Position numbers and translations under genes: made by a program
Notes under the pieces: generated by a model
Seen by the model: only the letters and a program-made list of their open reading frames with translations
What the model was told of the DNA's origin: nothing
The model's database searches: none
DNA from: Alphaproteobacteria bacterium
GTDB taxonomy: Bacteria > Pseudomonadota > Alphaproteobacteria > Rs-D84
Assembly (NCBI GenBank): GCA_017383325.1
Contig: JAFNYG010000076.1
Span: 1-12,189, forward strand
Length of the DNA stretch: 12,189 nt
Direction of reading: 5' to 3'
In this document: in pieces, positions 1 through 5,883 of the stretch
Numbering within the stretch: the stretch's first letter is position 1
How the letters are laid out: each line of letters opens with the position of its first letter

Positions 1-258
1 AACGTCGTCAATCACGGAATGTGGCTGATGTGGGCTGGTGACGCAATCAGCGCCGCCGACGACGATGCCGCATACCTGCAGGCAATGGATTTTGCCTCAA
101 AATTTCACGAAGATTTAACCGAACACCAAAATAATTCTGCATCACCATGCAATATTGATATATTTGTTGTTCGACCCGTTTTACGTAACCCAGGAACAGA
201 AAACCCAGAATTATATTACCTGATAATGAATGACGAACCTTGGACTACTAATAAATAA
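1..258 (+). CDS. C-terminal part of an unrecognised protein (5' end outside window)
   Basis: The frame is open from base 1 (the first six codons read NVVNHG before the first ATG at 19) to a TAA at 256-258, so this is most likely the last 85 residues of a longer gene rather than a complete small one. No ribosome binding site precedes the ATG at 19. The visible peptide is soluble and acidic, with a WAGDAISAADDD stretch near the start and a FVVRPVLRNPG strand-like segment later, and it has no transmembrane segment. I do not recognise the family and assign no function. It is followed within 40 bases by a hairpin terminator shared with the convergent leuS. That the frame is really coding is supported by its end fitting against this terminator; confidence is moderate. 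Confidence 0.6.
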   Translation, partial: NVVNHGMWLMWAGDAISAADDDAAYLQAMDFASKFHEDLTEHQNNSASPCNIDIFVVRPVLRNPGTENPELYYLIMNDEPWTTNK

Positions 259-293
259 AAAACATCACAGACCGATATAAATAAACACAACAG

Positions 294-330
294 AAAAAAA
301 ACCGCCAAACGGCGGTTTTGTTTATTTTTT
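294..330. terminator. Bidirectional intrinsic terminator between the 1-258 gene and leuS
   Basis: The stem ACCGCC (301-306) pairs with GGCGGT (311-316) around the loop AAAC. It is extended by A residues on the left and T residues on the right. The right side continues TTTTGTTTATTTTTT, giving a U-run for + strand transcripts. The left A-run (294-300) gives a U-run for leuS transcripts. The leuS stop codon (322-324) lies inside the right flank. Confidence 0.85.
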
Positions 331-2721
331 TACAACAAAGTTTACTAACTTCTTGGGCACCACAATTGTTTTTACAATCGTTGTACCATCTAACTTTGCA
401 CCGGCAGCGGTCTTTGCCGTGGTAACAATTGTGTCTTCATCAGCGTCCGCAGGAACAACAAAGTCTGCCGCACGCTTGCCATTAACCGAAACCACAATTG
501 TCATTGACGTTTCAACCAATTTTGCCGGATCAAACGTTGGCCACGGTGTAAATGCCAACATTTCATTATGCCCAATTTTTTCCCACATTTCTTCGGTCAA
601 ATGTGGCGCAAATGGATTTAACACCTGCAACAACGCCTCGTACGCAGGACGGGGCATTTTACCGCCTGGGAACGCATTGATGTATTCCATCATCGCAGAA
701 ATCGTCGTATTAAACTTCATATTTTCCAGACGCTCTGTCGCATCTGCAATCAGTTTATGTACCAATCTTTCCTGATCCGCCGTCATCGCATCATCGGTCA
801 AATTATCTGACAGACCTTCAACACGCTTCAAGAAACGCTGAACACCCGCCAATGCACCATCGGTCCACACCGCATTATTTTCCCATGGCCCCAGCGACAG
901 AACCGCAACACGTCCTGCGTCTGCACCAACGCCATCCACCAGGTCGGCCACCATAAATCCGTTTCCACGCGACTTTGACATTTTATACCCATCATTACCC
1001 ATCAACAACCCCTGGGCTGTGCGTTTTGCATATGGTTCTGGTGTATTTACCAACCCCAGGTCATACAACGCACGATGCCAAAAACGCGAATAAATTAAAT
1101 GCCGTGTATTATGTTCGTGCCCACCATTGTAATGCGTAACCGGCATCCAGTTTTCCATTTGCTGGCGCGAACAAAATTCTTTGTCATTCTTGGGATCTAA
1201 ATAGCGCAAGAAATACCACGAAGACCCCGCCCATCCCGGCATAGTATCTGTTTCACGCCTTGCCGTCGCGCCACACTTTGGACATGTTGTTTTTACCCAA
1301 TCCGTTGCGCGCGCCAATGGCCCTTCGCCATCATCGGTCGGACGATAATCAGACATATACGGCTGCATTATTGGCAATTCAGATTCATCAACCGGCTGCC
1401 ACCCACATTTTTCACAATACACCATTGGAATCGGTTCGCCCCAATACATCTGACGCGAAAATCCCCAGTCTTTTAACTTATATTTGGTTGTACCACGTGC
1501 GAAACCATGTTCCGTTCCATATTTAATCGCGGCGGCAATTGCATCTTCTTTGCCCATACCATCCAGGAAATCAGAATTAATATGTGCACCATCGCCTTCC
1601 CATACTTTATCAGGTTCACCCCCCGACAAAACCGGGATAATATCCAAACCGAACTTCTTGGCAAAATCCCAATCGCGCCCATCATGCGCCGGCACCGCCA
1701 TAATCGTACCATATGCATAATCCACCAACACATAATCCGATGTAAATACCGGTATTTCACGTCCATTAAATGGATTTTTCGCCATGATACCCTGCAAACG
1801 AACCCCTGTTTTATCCTTGGTCGCATCCGTTCTTTCTATTTCAGATTTTGCGGCCGACTGCTTTATGTACGCACGCACTTCGTCTGCGTTTGTTATCTTT
1901 CCTTCGTCCAGCCATTTGGCCAACAATTTGTGTTCTGGTGCAATTACACAGAATGTCACCCCAAAGATTGTATCTACACGCGTTGTGTACACCGTCATAA
2001 TATCGTCACCAACACGAAATTCAACATCCGCGCCGTGCGATTTACCAATCAGGTTAATCTCATCTTTTTTAATACGTTCTTCAAAATCGACACTATCCAA
2101 TCCATCTAACAACTTATCCGCATATTTAGACAACGCCAAATTCCACTGCAACTTTTCTTTTTTTTCAATTGTCCCATGACAGCGCGGACACTTATTATCT
2201 TCTAATTCCTCATTTGTAAACGTTGTCCGGCAACTTGGGCACCAATTCATCGGCAGGGCAGACTTATACGCCAAACCCGCCTTCCAGAATTGAATAAACA
2301 TCCATTGTGTCCACTTGATATATTCTGGATCAGACGTTGAAATGCGCGTATCGGGACTGACCGACCAACCAACACGATCAATCATATCAGAATATGCGAC
2401 AATTAATTCACGCGCCACATCACCTGGATGCTTGCCAATTTTGGTTGCATAATGTTCACCTGCAATCCCCATCGCATCAAATCCCATAGGAAACAGAACA
2501 TCGTACCCACGCGCACGACGAAAACGCGCCAACACATCAATCCCAGAATAGTTCATCATATGCCCCGCATGCATTCCCGCACCAGACAAGAACGGAAATT
2601 CTACCAATGTATAAAAACGTGGTTTTTCCCCATCGTTTTTTGGCACAAATGCGCGTGCTTCACGCCATTTTTTCTGCCACTTTGCTTCGCGTTCATGAAT
2701 TTTCTTGATATCGTCTGCCAT
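322..2721 (-). CDS. leuS: Leucyl-tRNA synthetase (LeuRS)
   Basis: Class Ia aminoacyl-tRNA synthetase that activates leucine with ATP and charges tRNA-Leu. It is 799 residues, shorter than the roughly 850-870 usual in proteobacteria. The ATP-binding HIGH-type motif is HAGH (51-54), and KMSKS is intact at 580-584 (DGYKMSKSRGN). A CxxC...CxxC zinc site is at C161/C164/C178/C181, and a second set is at C436/C439/C480/C483. The CP1 editing domain (about 220-405) has TTRVDTIFG and VPAHDGRD, so the proofreading aspartate is present. KLKDWGFSRQMYWGEPIP rejoins the catalytic domain, and a C-terminal VNGKRAADFVVPADA segment matches the family. The ATG at 2721 has AGGA eight bases upstream. Several motifs (MNYSGID after HAGH, IAGEHYA, HYNGGHEHNTRH) differ from textbook proteobacterial LeuRS and resemble, from memory, versions in candidate-phyla bacteria, so transfer is possible. 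Function is secure. Confidence 0.97.
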   Translation of the reverse strand: MADDIKKIHEREAKWQKKWREARAFVPKNDGEKPRFYTLVEFPFLSGAGMHAGHMMNYSGIDVLARFRRARGYDVLFPMGFDAMGIAGEHYATKIGKHPGDVARELIVAYSDMIDRVGWSVSPDTRISTSDPEYIKWTQWMFIQFWKAGLAYKSALPMNWCPSCRTTFTNEELEDNKCPRCHGTIEKKEKLQWNLALSKYADKLLDGLDSVDFEERIKKDEINLIGKSHGADVEFRVGDDIMTVYTTRVDTIFGVTFCVIAPEHKLLAKWLDEGKITNADEVRAYIKQSAAKSEIERTDATKDKTGVRLQGIMAKNPFNGREIPVFTSDYVLVDYAYGTIMAVPAHDGRDWDFAKKFGLDIIPVLSGGEPDKVWEGDGAHINSDFLDGMGKEDAIAAAIKYGTEHGFARGTTKYKLKDWGFSRQMYWGEPIPMVYCEKCGWQPVDESELPIMQPYMSDYRPTDDGEGPLARATDWVKTTCPKCGATARRETDTMPGWAGSSWYFLRYLDPKNDKEFCSRQQMENWMPVTHYNGGHEHNTRHLIYSRFWHRALYDLGLVNTPEPYAKRTAQGLLMGNDGYKMSKSRGNGFMVADLVDGVGADAGRVAVLSLGPWENNAVWTDGALAGVQRFLKRVEGLSDNLTDDAMTADQERLVHKLIADATERLENMKFNTTISAMMEYINAFPGGKMPRPAYEALLQVLNPFAPHLTEEMWEKIGHNEMLAFTPWPTFDPAKLVETSMTIVVSVNGKRAADFVVPADADEDTIVTTAKTAAGAKLDGTTIVKTIVVPKKLVNFVVKK

Positions 2722-2759
2722 TGGGTCAATCCTATTGTTTCTTCATTGTATCAGGCCTG

Positions 2760-2788
2760 ATTTTAGCGCCACCCACATATAAATTCAA
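2760..2788 (-). promoter_or_regulatory. Predicted sigma-70-type promoter of leuS
   Basis: On the minus strand, TTGAAT (2783-2788) is followed after exactly 17 bases by TAAAAT (2760-2765), giving 4/6 and 5/6 matches to the consensus. The start of transcription would fall near 2753, leaving a leader of about 30 bases that contains the AGGA ribosome binding site of leuS. Confidence 0.6.
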
Positions 2789-2803
2789 GAAAAAATCATT
2801 GCA

Positions 2804-2818
2804 CCCCCCCCCAAAAAA
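2804..2818 (+). repeat. C9-A6 homopolymer tract in the leader of the 2851-3183 gene
   Basis: Nine C residues (2804-2812) run directly into six A residues (2813-2818), 32 bases before the ATG at 2851. A possible -10 box, TATAAA, lies upstream at 2778-2783 but without a convincing -35, so the tract would fall in the 5' leader. Such tracts are prone to slipped-strand length change and to sequencing error. Confidence 0.7.
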
Positions 2819-2850
2819 CATAAACTGCACACACAAACAAAAGGAAAAAT

Positions 2851-3183
2851 ATGAGACTCAAAGAACACCTGTTGCATCAAGATATAAAACACTATGAACA
2901 GCTAAAGACAATCGAGTTAAAATCGGCCAAACGATACAAATATCTGTCAATATTCACAGGCGCATCAGCCAGTGTCGCATCAATTGCCGCACTGTTTAGT
3001 CTACTTAAAGACAACCAAGAACTATCAGAATTTTATATTTATACACTTTGCACAATAATGTTCGGTATACTTGCCAACAACACACACGACCAACATAAAG
3101 ACCAAACAAAAAACGCAAAAAGATACCATAAAAAATTATTGAAGGCGCAACAAAAATTAAAAACGTTCAACAAAACACGATAA
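2851..3183 (+). CDS. Small two-helix membrane protein, function unknown
   Basis: A 110-residue protein with a good ribosome binding site (AAGGA at 2841-2845, five bases before the ATG). An N-terminal basic, amphipathic helix (about 1-30) leads into a first transmembrane helix (about 31-52, with small residues TGASASVASIAA), a short acidic loop (KDNQELSE), and a second transmembrane helix (about 61-77). A strongly basic C-terminal helix (about 83-110) follows. The positive-inside rule puts both ends in the cytoplasm. The helix-TM-TM-helix outline is reminiscent of SLATT-type 2TM proteins, but I see no diagnostic motif and do not assign that family. It is divergent from leuS and convergent with tlyA, and no partner gene is adjacent. 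Coding status is supported by the ribosome binding site and by the terminator just after the stop. Confidence 0.75.
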   Translation: MRLKEHLLHQDIKHYEQLKTIELKSAKRYKYLSIFTGASASVASIAALFSLLKDNQELSEFYIYTLCTIMFGILANNTHDQHKDQTKNAKRYHKKLLKAQQKLKTFNKTR

Positions 3184-3185
3184 TT

Positions 3186-3220
3186 AAAAAATATCCGCAA
3201 TATTCAAGCGGATATTTTTA
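3186..3220. terminator. Bidirectional intrinsic terminator between the 2TM gene and tlyA
   Basis: AAATATCCGC (3189-3198) pairs perfectly with GCGGATATTT (3208-3217) around a nine-base loop, followed by TTTTT on the + strand. The A-run at 3186-3191 serves the tlyA transcript on the other strand. Confidence 0.85.
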
Positions 3221-3230
3221 TTAAACAAAC

Positions 3231-3944
3231 TTATTTTTCAACTTCAAAACAGGCCAAAAATTCGGTATTACCACTGCCGCCCTTGACCGGCGATTCCGTC
3301 ACCCCAACAGACCTAAAACCACATTTTTCAAACGCTGCGACCACACGCGCAATTGACTCTTTATGCAATTCAGGCGATTTAATCACCCCATTGCATTTTG
3401 CCGCAACTTCGCGCGGGACCTCAAACTGCGGTTTTATCAACGCGATTATATTTTTTGCACCCCACGGCCGCAAACATTCAACAATATTCACCAACGACAC
3501 AAACGACACATCAATCACAATCAAATCCACCACCGATTGCACGGGCAGGGCGCGAATATCCGTTTTCTCTAATGATACAACACGCGGATTTTCGCGCAGT
3601 TCTGGAATTAATTGATTTGTCCCAACATCCACCGCATAAACACGCGACGCGCCATGATTTAACAAAGCCTCGGTAAATCCACCTGTACTGGCACCAACAT
3701 CCAAACAAAGCATTCCCATCGGATTGATTTTAAAACACTCCAACGCGCGTTCTAACTTCAAACTGCCACGACCACTAGAATAGGGCAACGCACCACCAAC
3801 AATCACATCAGATTCTGCAACATCCTGACTGGGCTTTTTCGCCGGCACACCGTTCACCATAACCAACCCGCCCTTAATAGCCGCCACGGCGCGCGCACGC
3901 GTCGAATACAAATTCCGCAAAACCAATGCCTGATCAAGTCTCAT
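3231..3944 (-). CDS. tlyA: TlyA-type rRNA (cytidine-2'-O)-methyltransferase
   Basis: A 237-residue protein with an N-terminal S4 RNA-binding domain (about 1-60, starting MRLDQALVLRNLYSTRARA) and an FtsJ/RrmJ-type methyltransferase domain. The S-adenosylmethionine loop is LDVGASTGGFT (81-91). The K-D-K-E tetrad typical of these 2'-O-methyltransferases is complete: K63 (in GSLKLERAL), D145 (IVIDVSF), K171 (ALIKPQF) and E228 (GNTEFLACF). Characterised TlyA proteins methylate 16S and/or 23S rRNA; the family is also annotated hemolysin A. I chose the ATG at 3944 rather than the in-frame ATG at 3974, because family members begin at the MRLD-like S4 start and because a promoter lies between the two. 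No Shine-Dalgarno sequence precedes it, suggesting a leaderless mRNA. It stands alone, divergent from the cysteine-rich gene. Confidence 0.94.
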   Translation of the reverse strand: MRLDQALVLRNLYSTRARAVAAIKGGLVMVNGVPAKKPSQDVAESDVIVGGALPYSSGRGSLKLERALECFKINPMGMLCLDVGASTGGFTEALLNHGASRVYAVDVGTNQLIPELRENPRVVSLEKTDIRALPVQSVVDLIVIDVSFVSLVNIVECLRPWGAKNIIALIKPQFEVPREVAAKCNGVIKSPELHKESIARVVAAFEKCGFRSVGVTESPVKGGSGNTEFLACFEVEK

Positions 3945-3950
3945 AACATA

Positions 3951-3982
3951 ATTATAATAAAACAAAAACCACACAAAATCAA
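3951..3982 (-). promoter_or_regulatory. Predicted tlyA promoter placing transcription start at or beside the ATG
   Basis: On the minus strand, TTGATT (3977-3982) and TATTAT (3954-3959) are separated by 17 bases. An overlapping perfect TATAAT occupies 3951-3956. The ATG at 3944 begins only 6 bases after TATAAT, or 9 after TATTAT, so transcription is expected to start within about three bases of the ATG. Confidence 0.6.
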
Positions 3983-3983
3983 C

Positions 3984-4012
3984 TTGACTTTAACGATTTT
4001 TTGTCCAACAAT
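3984..4012 (+). promoter_or_regulatory. Possible promoter of the cysteine-rich gene
   Basis: TTGACT (3984-3989, 5/6 match) is followed after 17 bases by AACAAT (4007-4012, 4/6 match). The start would be near 4019, next to the AAAAGGA ribosome binding site at 4017-4023, so the leader would be very short. The weak -10 box makes this tentative. Confidence 0.35.
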
Positions 4013-4030
4013 TTCCAAAAGGACACTCAT

Positions 4031-4465
4031 ATGAAAAGTAAAATAACCCAAACCCAATTACGTATCGTCTTGGACGACAAAAATCTGACACGCCTGTTAA
4101 AGCTATACAATCTGGATAAAATTACATTATTCCACGCACAAAAACTGCTTCAATCAATGCTTGACTGTCGCGATGACGGGACGCGTCCCGAATGCACAAG
4201 ACACAACGGCATATTCACGTCATTGGTATATCACATTAACCCACAAACAGGAAACAACAGCCCAAGAAACGGCCTGTACCTCAGTAACGTTTGCGACATA
4301 AACAAATGCAGATGCGATTCTAACTATACAACAGCAAACACCACCAAACCCGAACGCAAAATGCAATGCTTCAAGCAGTTGGCATCCGGCAAATGCACAG
4401 ACGAATTTATGCGTCGCACACTTGGCGCCACATTCTTTCCAGAAAAATACGCAAAACAAAAATAA
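4031..4465 (+). CDS. Cysteine-rich hypothetical protein
   Basis: A 144-residue protein that I do not recognise. The ATG at 4031 is preceded by AAAAGGA (4017-4023) with a seven-base spacer. An in-frame TTG at 4001 would overlap that site and is rejected. There is no signal peptide or transmembrane helix. The first 45 residues look helical (RIVLDDKNLTRLLKLYNLDK). The rest holds seven cysteines: C46, C55, C88, C93, C95, C113 and C122. The CxxxxCxC cluster at 88-95 and the paired C113/C122 could bind a metal or, less likely without an export signal, form disulfides. The C-terminal half is rich in Thr, Asn and basic residues. It is divergent from tlyA, and downstream is the 832-base repeat-bearing gap rather than a simple terminator. 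The ribosome binding site supports expression; function unknown. Confidence 0.7.
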   Translation: MKSKITQTQLRIVLDDKNLTRLLKLYNLDKITLFHAQKLLQSMLDCRDDGTRPECTRHNGIFTSLVYHINPQTGNNSPRNGLYLSNVCDINKCRCDSNYTTANTTKPERKMQCFKQLASGKCTDEFMRRTLGATFFPEKYAKQK

Positions 4466-4484
4466 AAACAAAAAATCGAGCCAC

Positions 4485-4526
4485 TTGTACCGGGACGGCG
4501 CATTAGCAACACCCGCCCCGATACAA
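4485..4526. repeat. GC-rich imperfect inverted repeat 20 bases after the cysteine-rich gene
   Basis: The left arm TTGTACCGGGACGG (4485-4498) pairs with the right arm CCGCCCCGATACAA (4513-4526) at 12 of 14 positions, around a 14-base loop. It is the most G+C-rich element in an otherwise A/C-rich gap. On the + strand it is followed by A residues, not T, so it is not a standard terminator for the upstream gene. On the minus strand a T-rich run follows after nine unpaired bases, but no gene on that strand feeds into it. It may stabilise an mRNA 3' end or be a dispersed palindromic element. Confidence 0.6.
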
Positions 4527-4907
4527 AAAAAACACATATTAATCACCCCAATCACACAAAAAATACTCAAAAAAACCGCAGAAAACCGCCATTTTTTTCA
4601 TTTTTCATTACCAGAGCAGGGCATATTTTACATTTTACGCATTTTATACCCACCAGCCGTATTTTCCACCCCAAGACCATTAAAACGCTCGCAACTAACA
4701 CACAAAACAAAAAATCGCTTTATAACACAACAAACAATCAGATAGACAAGAATTTTAATATAAAACATTAACCTTAACGCCACACATAAAACCAAGAAAT
4801 TAAGAAGCGTTAATTCGCACAGCATTATATCACAAAACAGCACAGGAAACAAATCCACCAACAACCTAAAACAACACACCTCCCACACAAACAACATTAT
4901 TTTTTCA
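4527..4907. other. A/C-rich intergenic stretch without a supportable gene
   Basis: The + strand is dominated by A and C. Open frames here lack ribosome binding sites, and the minus-strand ones translate to Leu/Val/Cys/Phe-rich peptides, as expected from G/T-rich composition alone. The only structure I see is a weak inverted repeat: TTAACGC (4774-4780) with GCGTTAA (4807-4813), separated by 26 bases. I see no tRNA or recognisable structured RNA. Confidence 0.6.
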
Positions 4908-5189
4908 CATACGCCAGCATATCAAACACACAAACCCAAACAGAACACACAGATATCATGTATCGTTTGCATATGCGCCAGCATATCAAACACACAAATC
5001 CCAAACAGAACACACACAGATATCATGTATCGTTTGCATACGCGCCACCATATCAAACACACAAACCCAAAACAAAATACACAGATATTATGTATCGTTT
5101 GCATATGCGCCAGCATATCAAACACACAAACCCAAAACAAAAATACACAGATATTATGTATCGTTTGCATATGCGCCAGCATATCAAAC
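4908..5189. repeat. Tandem array: four full copies and one partial copy of a 62-67 bp unit
   Basis: Copies are 4908-4969 (62 bp), 4970-5036 (67), 5037-5101 (65), 5102-5167 (66), and a 22-bp fifth start at 5168-5189. Each opens with CATATGCGCCAGCATATC or a close variant, passes through an A/C-rich middle (CAAACACACAAACCC) and ends with CAGATAT, ATGTATCGTTTG. The ends are nearly invariant; copies 3 and 4 share ATTATG where copies 1 and 2 have ATCATG. Length differences are small indels in the A/C-rich middle and near the CATATGCG start. Unit lengths are mostly not multiples of three, so no frame stays open through equivalent positions and the array is not a coding repeat. It lies between two convergent genes, downstream of both. 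Confidence 0.93.
4965..5189. repeat. Repeated palindrome formed at the array junctions
   Basis: At each junction the end of one copy and the start of the next form an inverted repeat: GTTTG, a single bulged C, ATATGC, the loop GCCA, then GCATAT and CAAAC. This gives 11 paired bases and a four-base loop. The element is identical at 4965-4991, 5097-5123 and 5163-5189. The version at 5032-5058 has arm substitutions that break two of the inner pairs. The first copy has no GTTTG before it and so no hairpin. The arrangement resembles clustered REP/BIME-type palindromes, but the sequence matches no family I know. Confidence 0.8.
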
Positions 5190-5193
5190 TATA

Positions 5194-5209
5194 CATAATA
5201 TACATTATG
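5194..5209. repeat. Short A+T-rich inverted repeat at the right edge of the array
   Basis: CATAAT (5194-5199) and ATTATG (5204-5209) flank the four-base spacer ATAC. The following GCGCCATC echoes the GCGCCAGC of the array unit, so this may be a decayed half copy. Confidence 0.4.
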
Positions 5210-5237
5210 CGCCATCACAACAGCACACAAAACCAAA

Positions 5238-5267
5238 CAAAAAAGACAGGCGCAATGCACCTGCCCC
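5238..5267 (-). terminator. Intrinsic terminator of the aroK-mscL operon
   Basis: On the minus strand, CAGGTGC pairs with GCGCCTG (with one G-U pair) around the loop ATT (+ strand 5247-5253 and 5257-5263). It is followed by TCTTTTTTGTTT, a good U-run. It lies about 30 bases beyond the mscL stop. There is no T-run on the + side, so unlike the other terminators here it works in one direction only. Confidence 0.75.
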
Positions 5268-5297
5268 AAAGTTAAAGTTATCACAAATAAACCACAA

Positions 5298-5870
5298 TTA
5301 ACGCTTTGTAATTTTTTTGATTTTCTTAACAGAATCCGTCGCAACACCGGTCGCAAACTTTGTAACCCCTTTTATTCCTTTCTTCAAATCACTTTCAACA
5401 ACCACACCCGACTCAACCACCTCAACATCCGAACAACAAAACGGACATTTGGTTGCCGCATTATTAATGGTCGATTTACAGTACGGACACGCATGCGTAT
5501 TCGCCGGCCTTTTGTCGCGCATCTTATTCATAGTACGAACAAACAAGAATATTGCAAACATTGTTATAAAGAAACTGACCACAGAATTACAGAACAGCCC
5601 CAAATTCAATGTTGTCGCACCCGCAGCCTGAGCCTGAGCAATAGTTTCGTACACAGCGCCCTCTTCGCCACCACCCAGCACAAAGAACCACTGTGAAAAA
5701 TCAACCCCACCTATTAACAACCCAATTGGCGGCATTAAAACATCTTTGACCAACGAATTAACAACACTGGTCATAACACTACCCACAATGATACCAACCG
5801 CCATATCGATTGCATTTCCACGCTGAACAAAAGTACTAAATTCTTTTATTAATCCATTCTTTTTAGCCAT
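5298..5870 (-). CDS. mscL: Large-conductance mechanosensitive channel MscL with C-terminal zinc ribbon
   Basis: An inner-membrane channel that opens under membrane tension to release solutes during osmotic downshock. The N-terminus (LIKEFSTFVQRGNAIDMAVGIIVG) and the first membrane helix (about 19-47, with VKDVLMPPIGLLIGG) are classic MscL. A periplasmic loop (50-90) leads to the second helix (about 92-114). At 190 residues it is longer than the usual 130-150: after the second helix come CPYC (128-131) and CPFC (142-145), a probable zinc ribbon, then a lysine-rich tail (about 161-190). Similar cysteine-bearing MscL tails exist in some other bacteria as far as I recall, but the long basic tail is less familiar. 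The start has a strong AAGGAG (minus strand, 5877-5882). It lies 13 bases after aroK and is presumably co-transcribed with it. Confidence 0.95.
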   Translation of the reverse strand: MAKKNGLIKEFSTFVQRGNAIDMAVGIIVGSVMTSVVNSLVKDVLMPPIGLLIGGVDFSQWFFVLGGGEEGAVYETIAQAQAAGATTLNLGLFCNSVVSFFITMFAIFLFVRTMNKMRDKRPANTHACPYCKSTINNAATKCPFCCSDVEVVESGVVVESDLKKGIKGVTKFATGVATDSVKKIKKITKR

Positions 5871-5883
5871 AATTCACTCCTTA

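Noticed and set aside
1473..1826. Genes on either strand overlapping leuS
   Set aside because: They are frame shadows of leuS, whose frame is proven by its motifs. None has its own ribosome binding site and recognisable protein.
4001..4030. TTG start for the cysteine-rich gene
   Set aside because: The AAAAGGA ribosome binding site lies inside this stretch and serves the ATG at 4031.
4628..4897. 89-residue hydrophobic reading frame on the minus strand
   Set aside because: No ribosome binding site or promoter. Its Leu/Val/Cys/Phe richness is what G/T-rich non-coding DNA gives.
4908..5189. CRISPR array
   Set aside because: The whole 62-67 bp unit is repeated, including the part that would be the spacer. 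Only small indels and substitutions vary, and no cas gene is present.
4922..5275. Repeat-containing protein encoded by the array, on either strand
   Set aside because: Unit lengths of 62, 67 and 65 shift the frame between copies, and there is no ribosome binding site. The peptides simply reflect the DNA repeat.
4908..5297. Replication origin with iterons
   Set aside because: No convincing DnaA box was found, and the base skew keeps the same direction on both sides.
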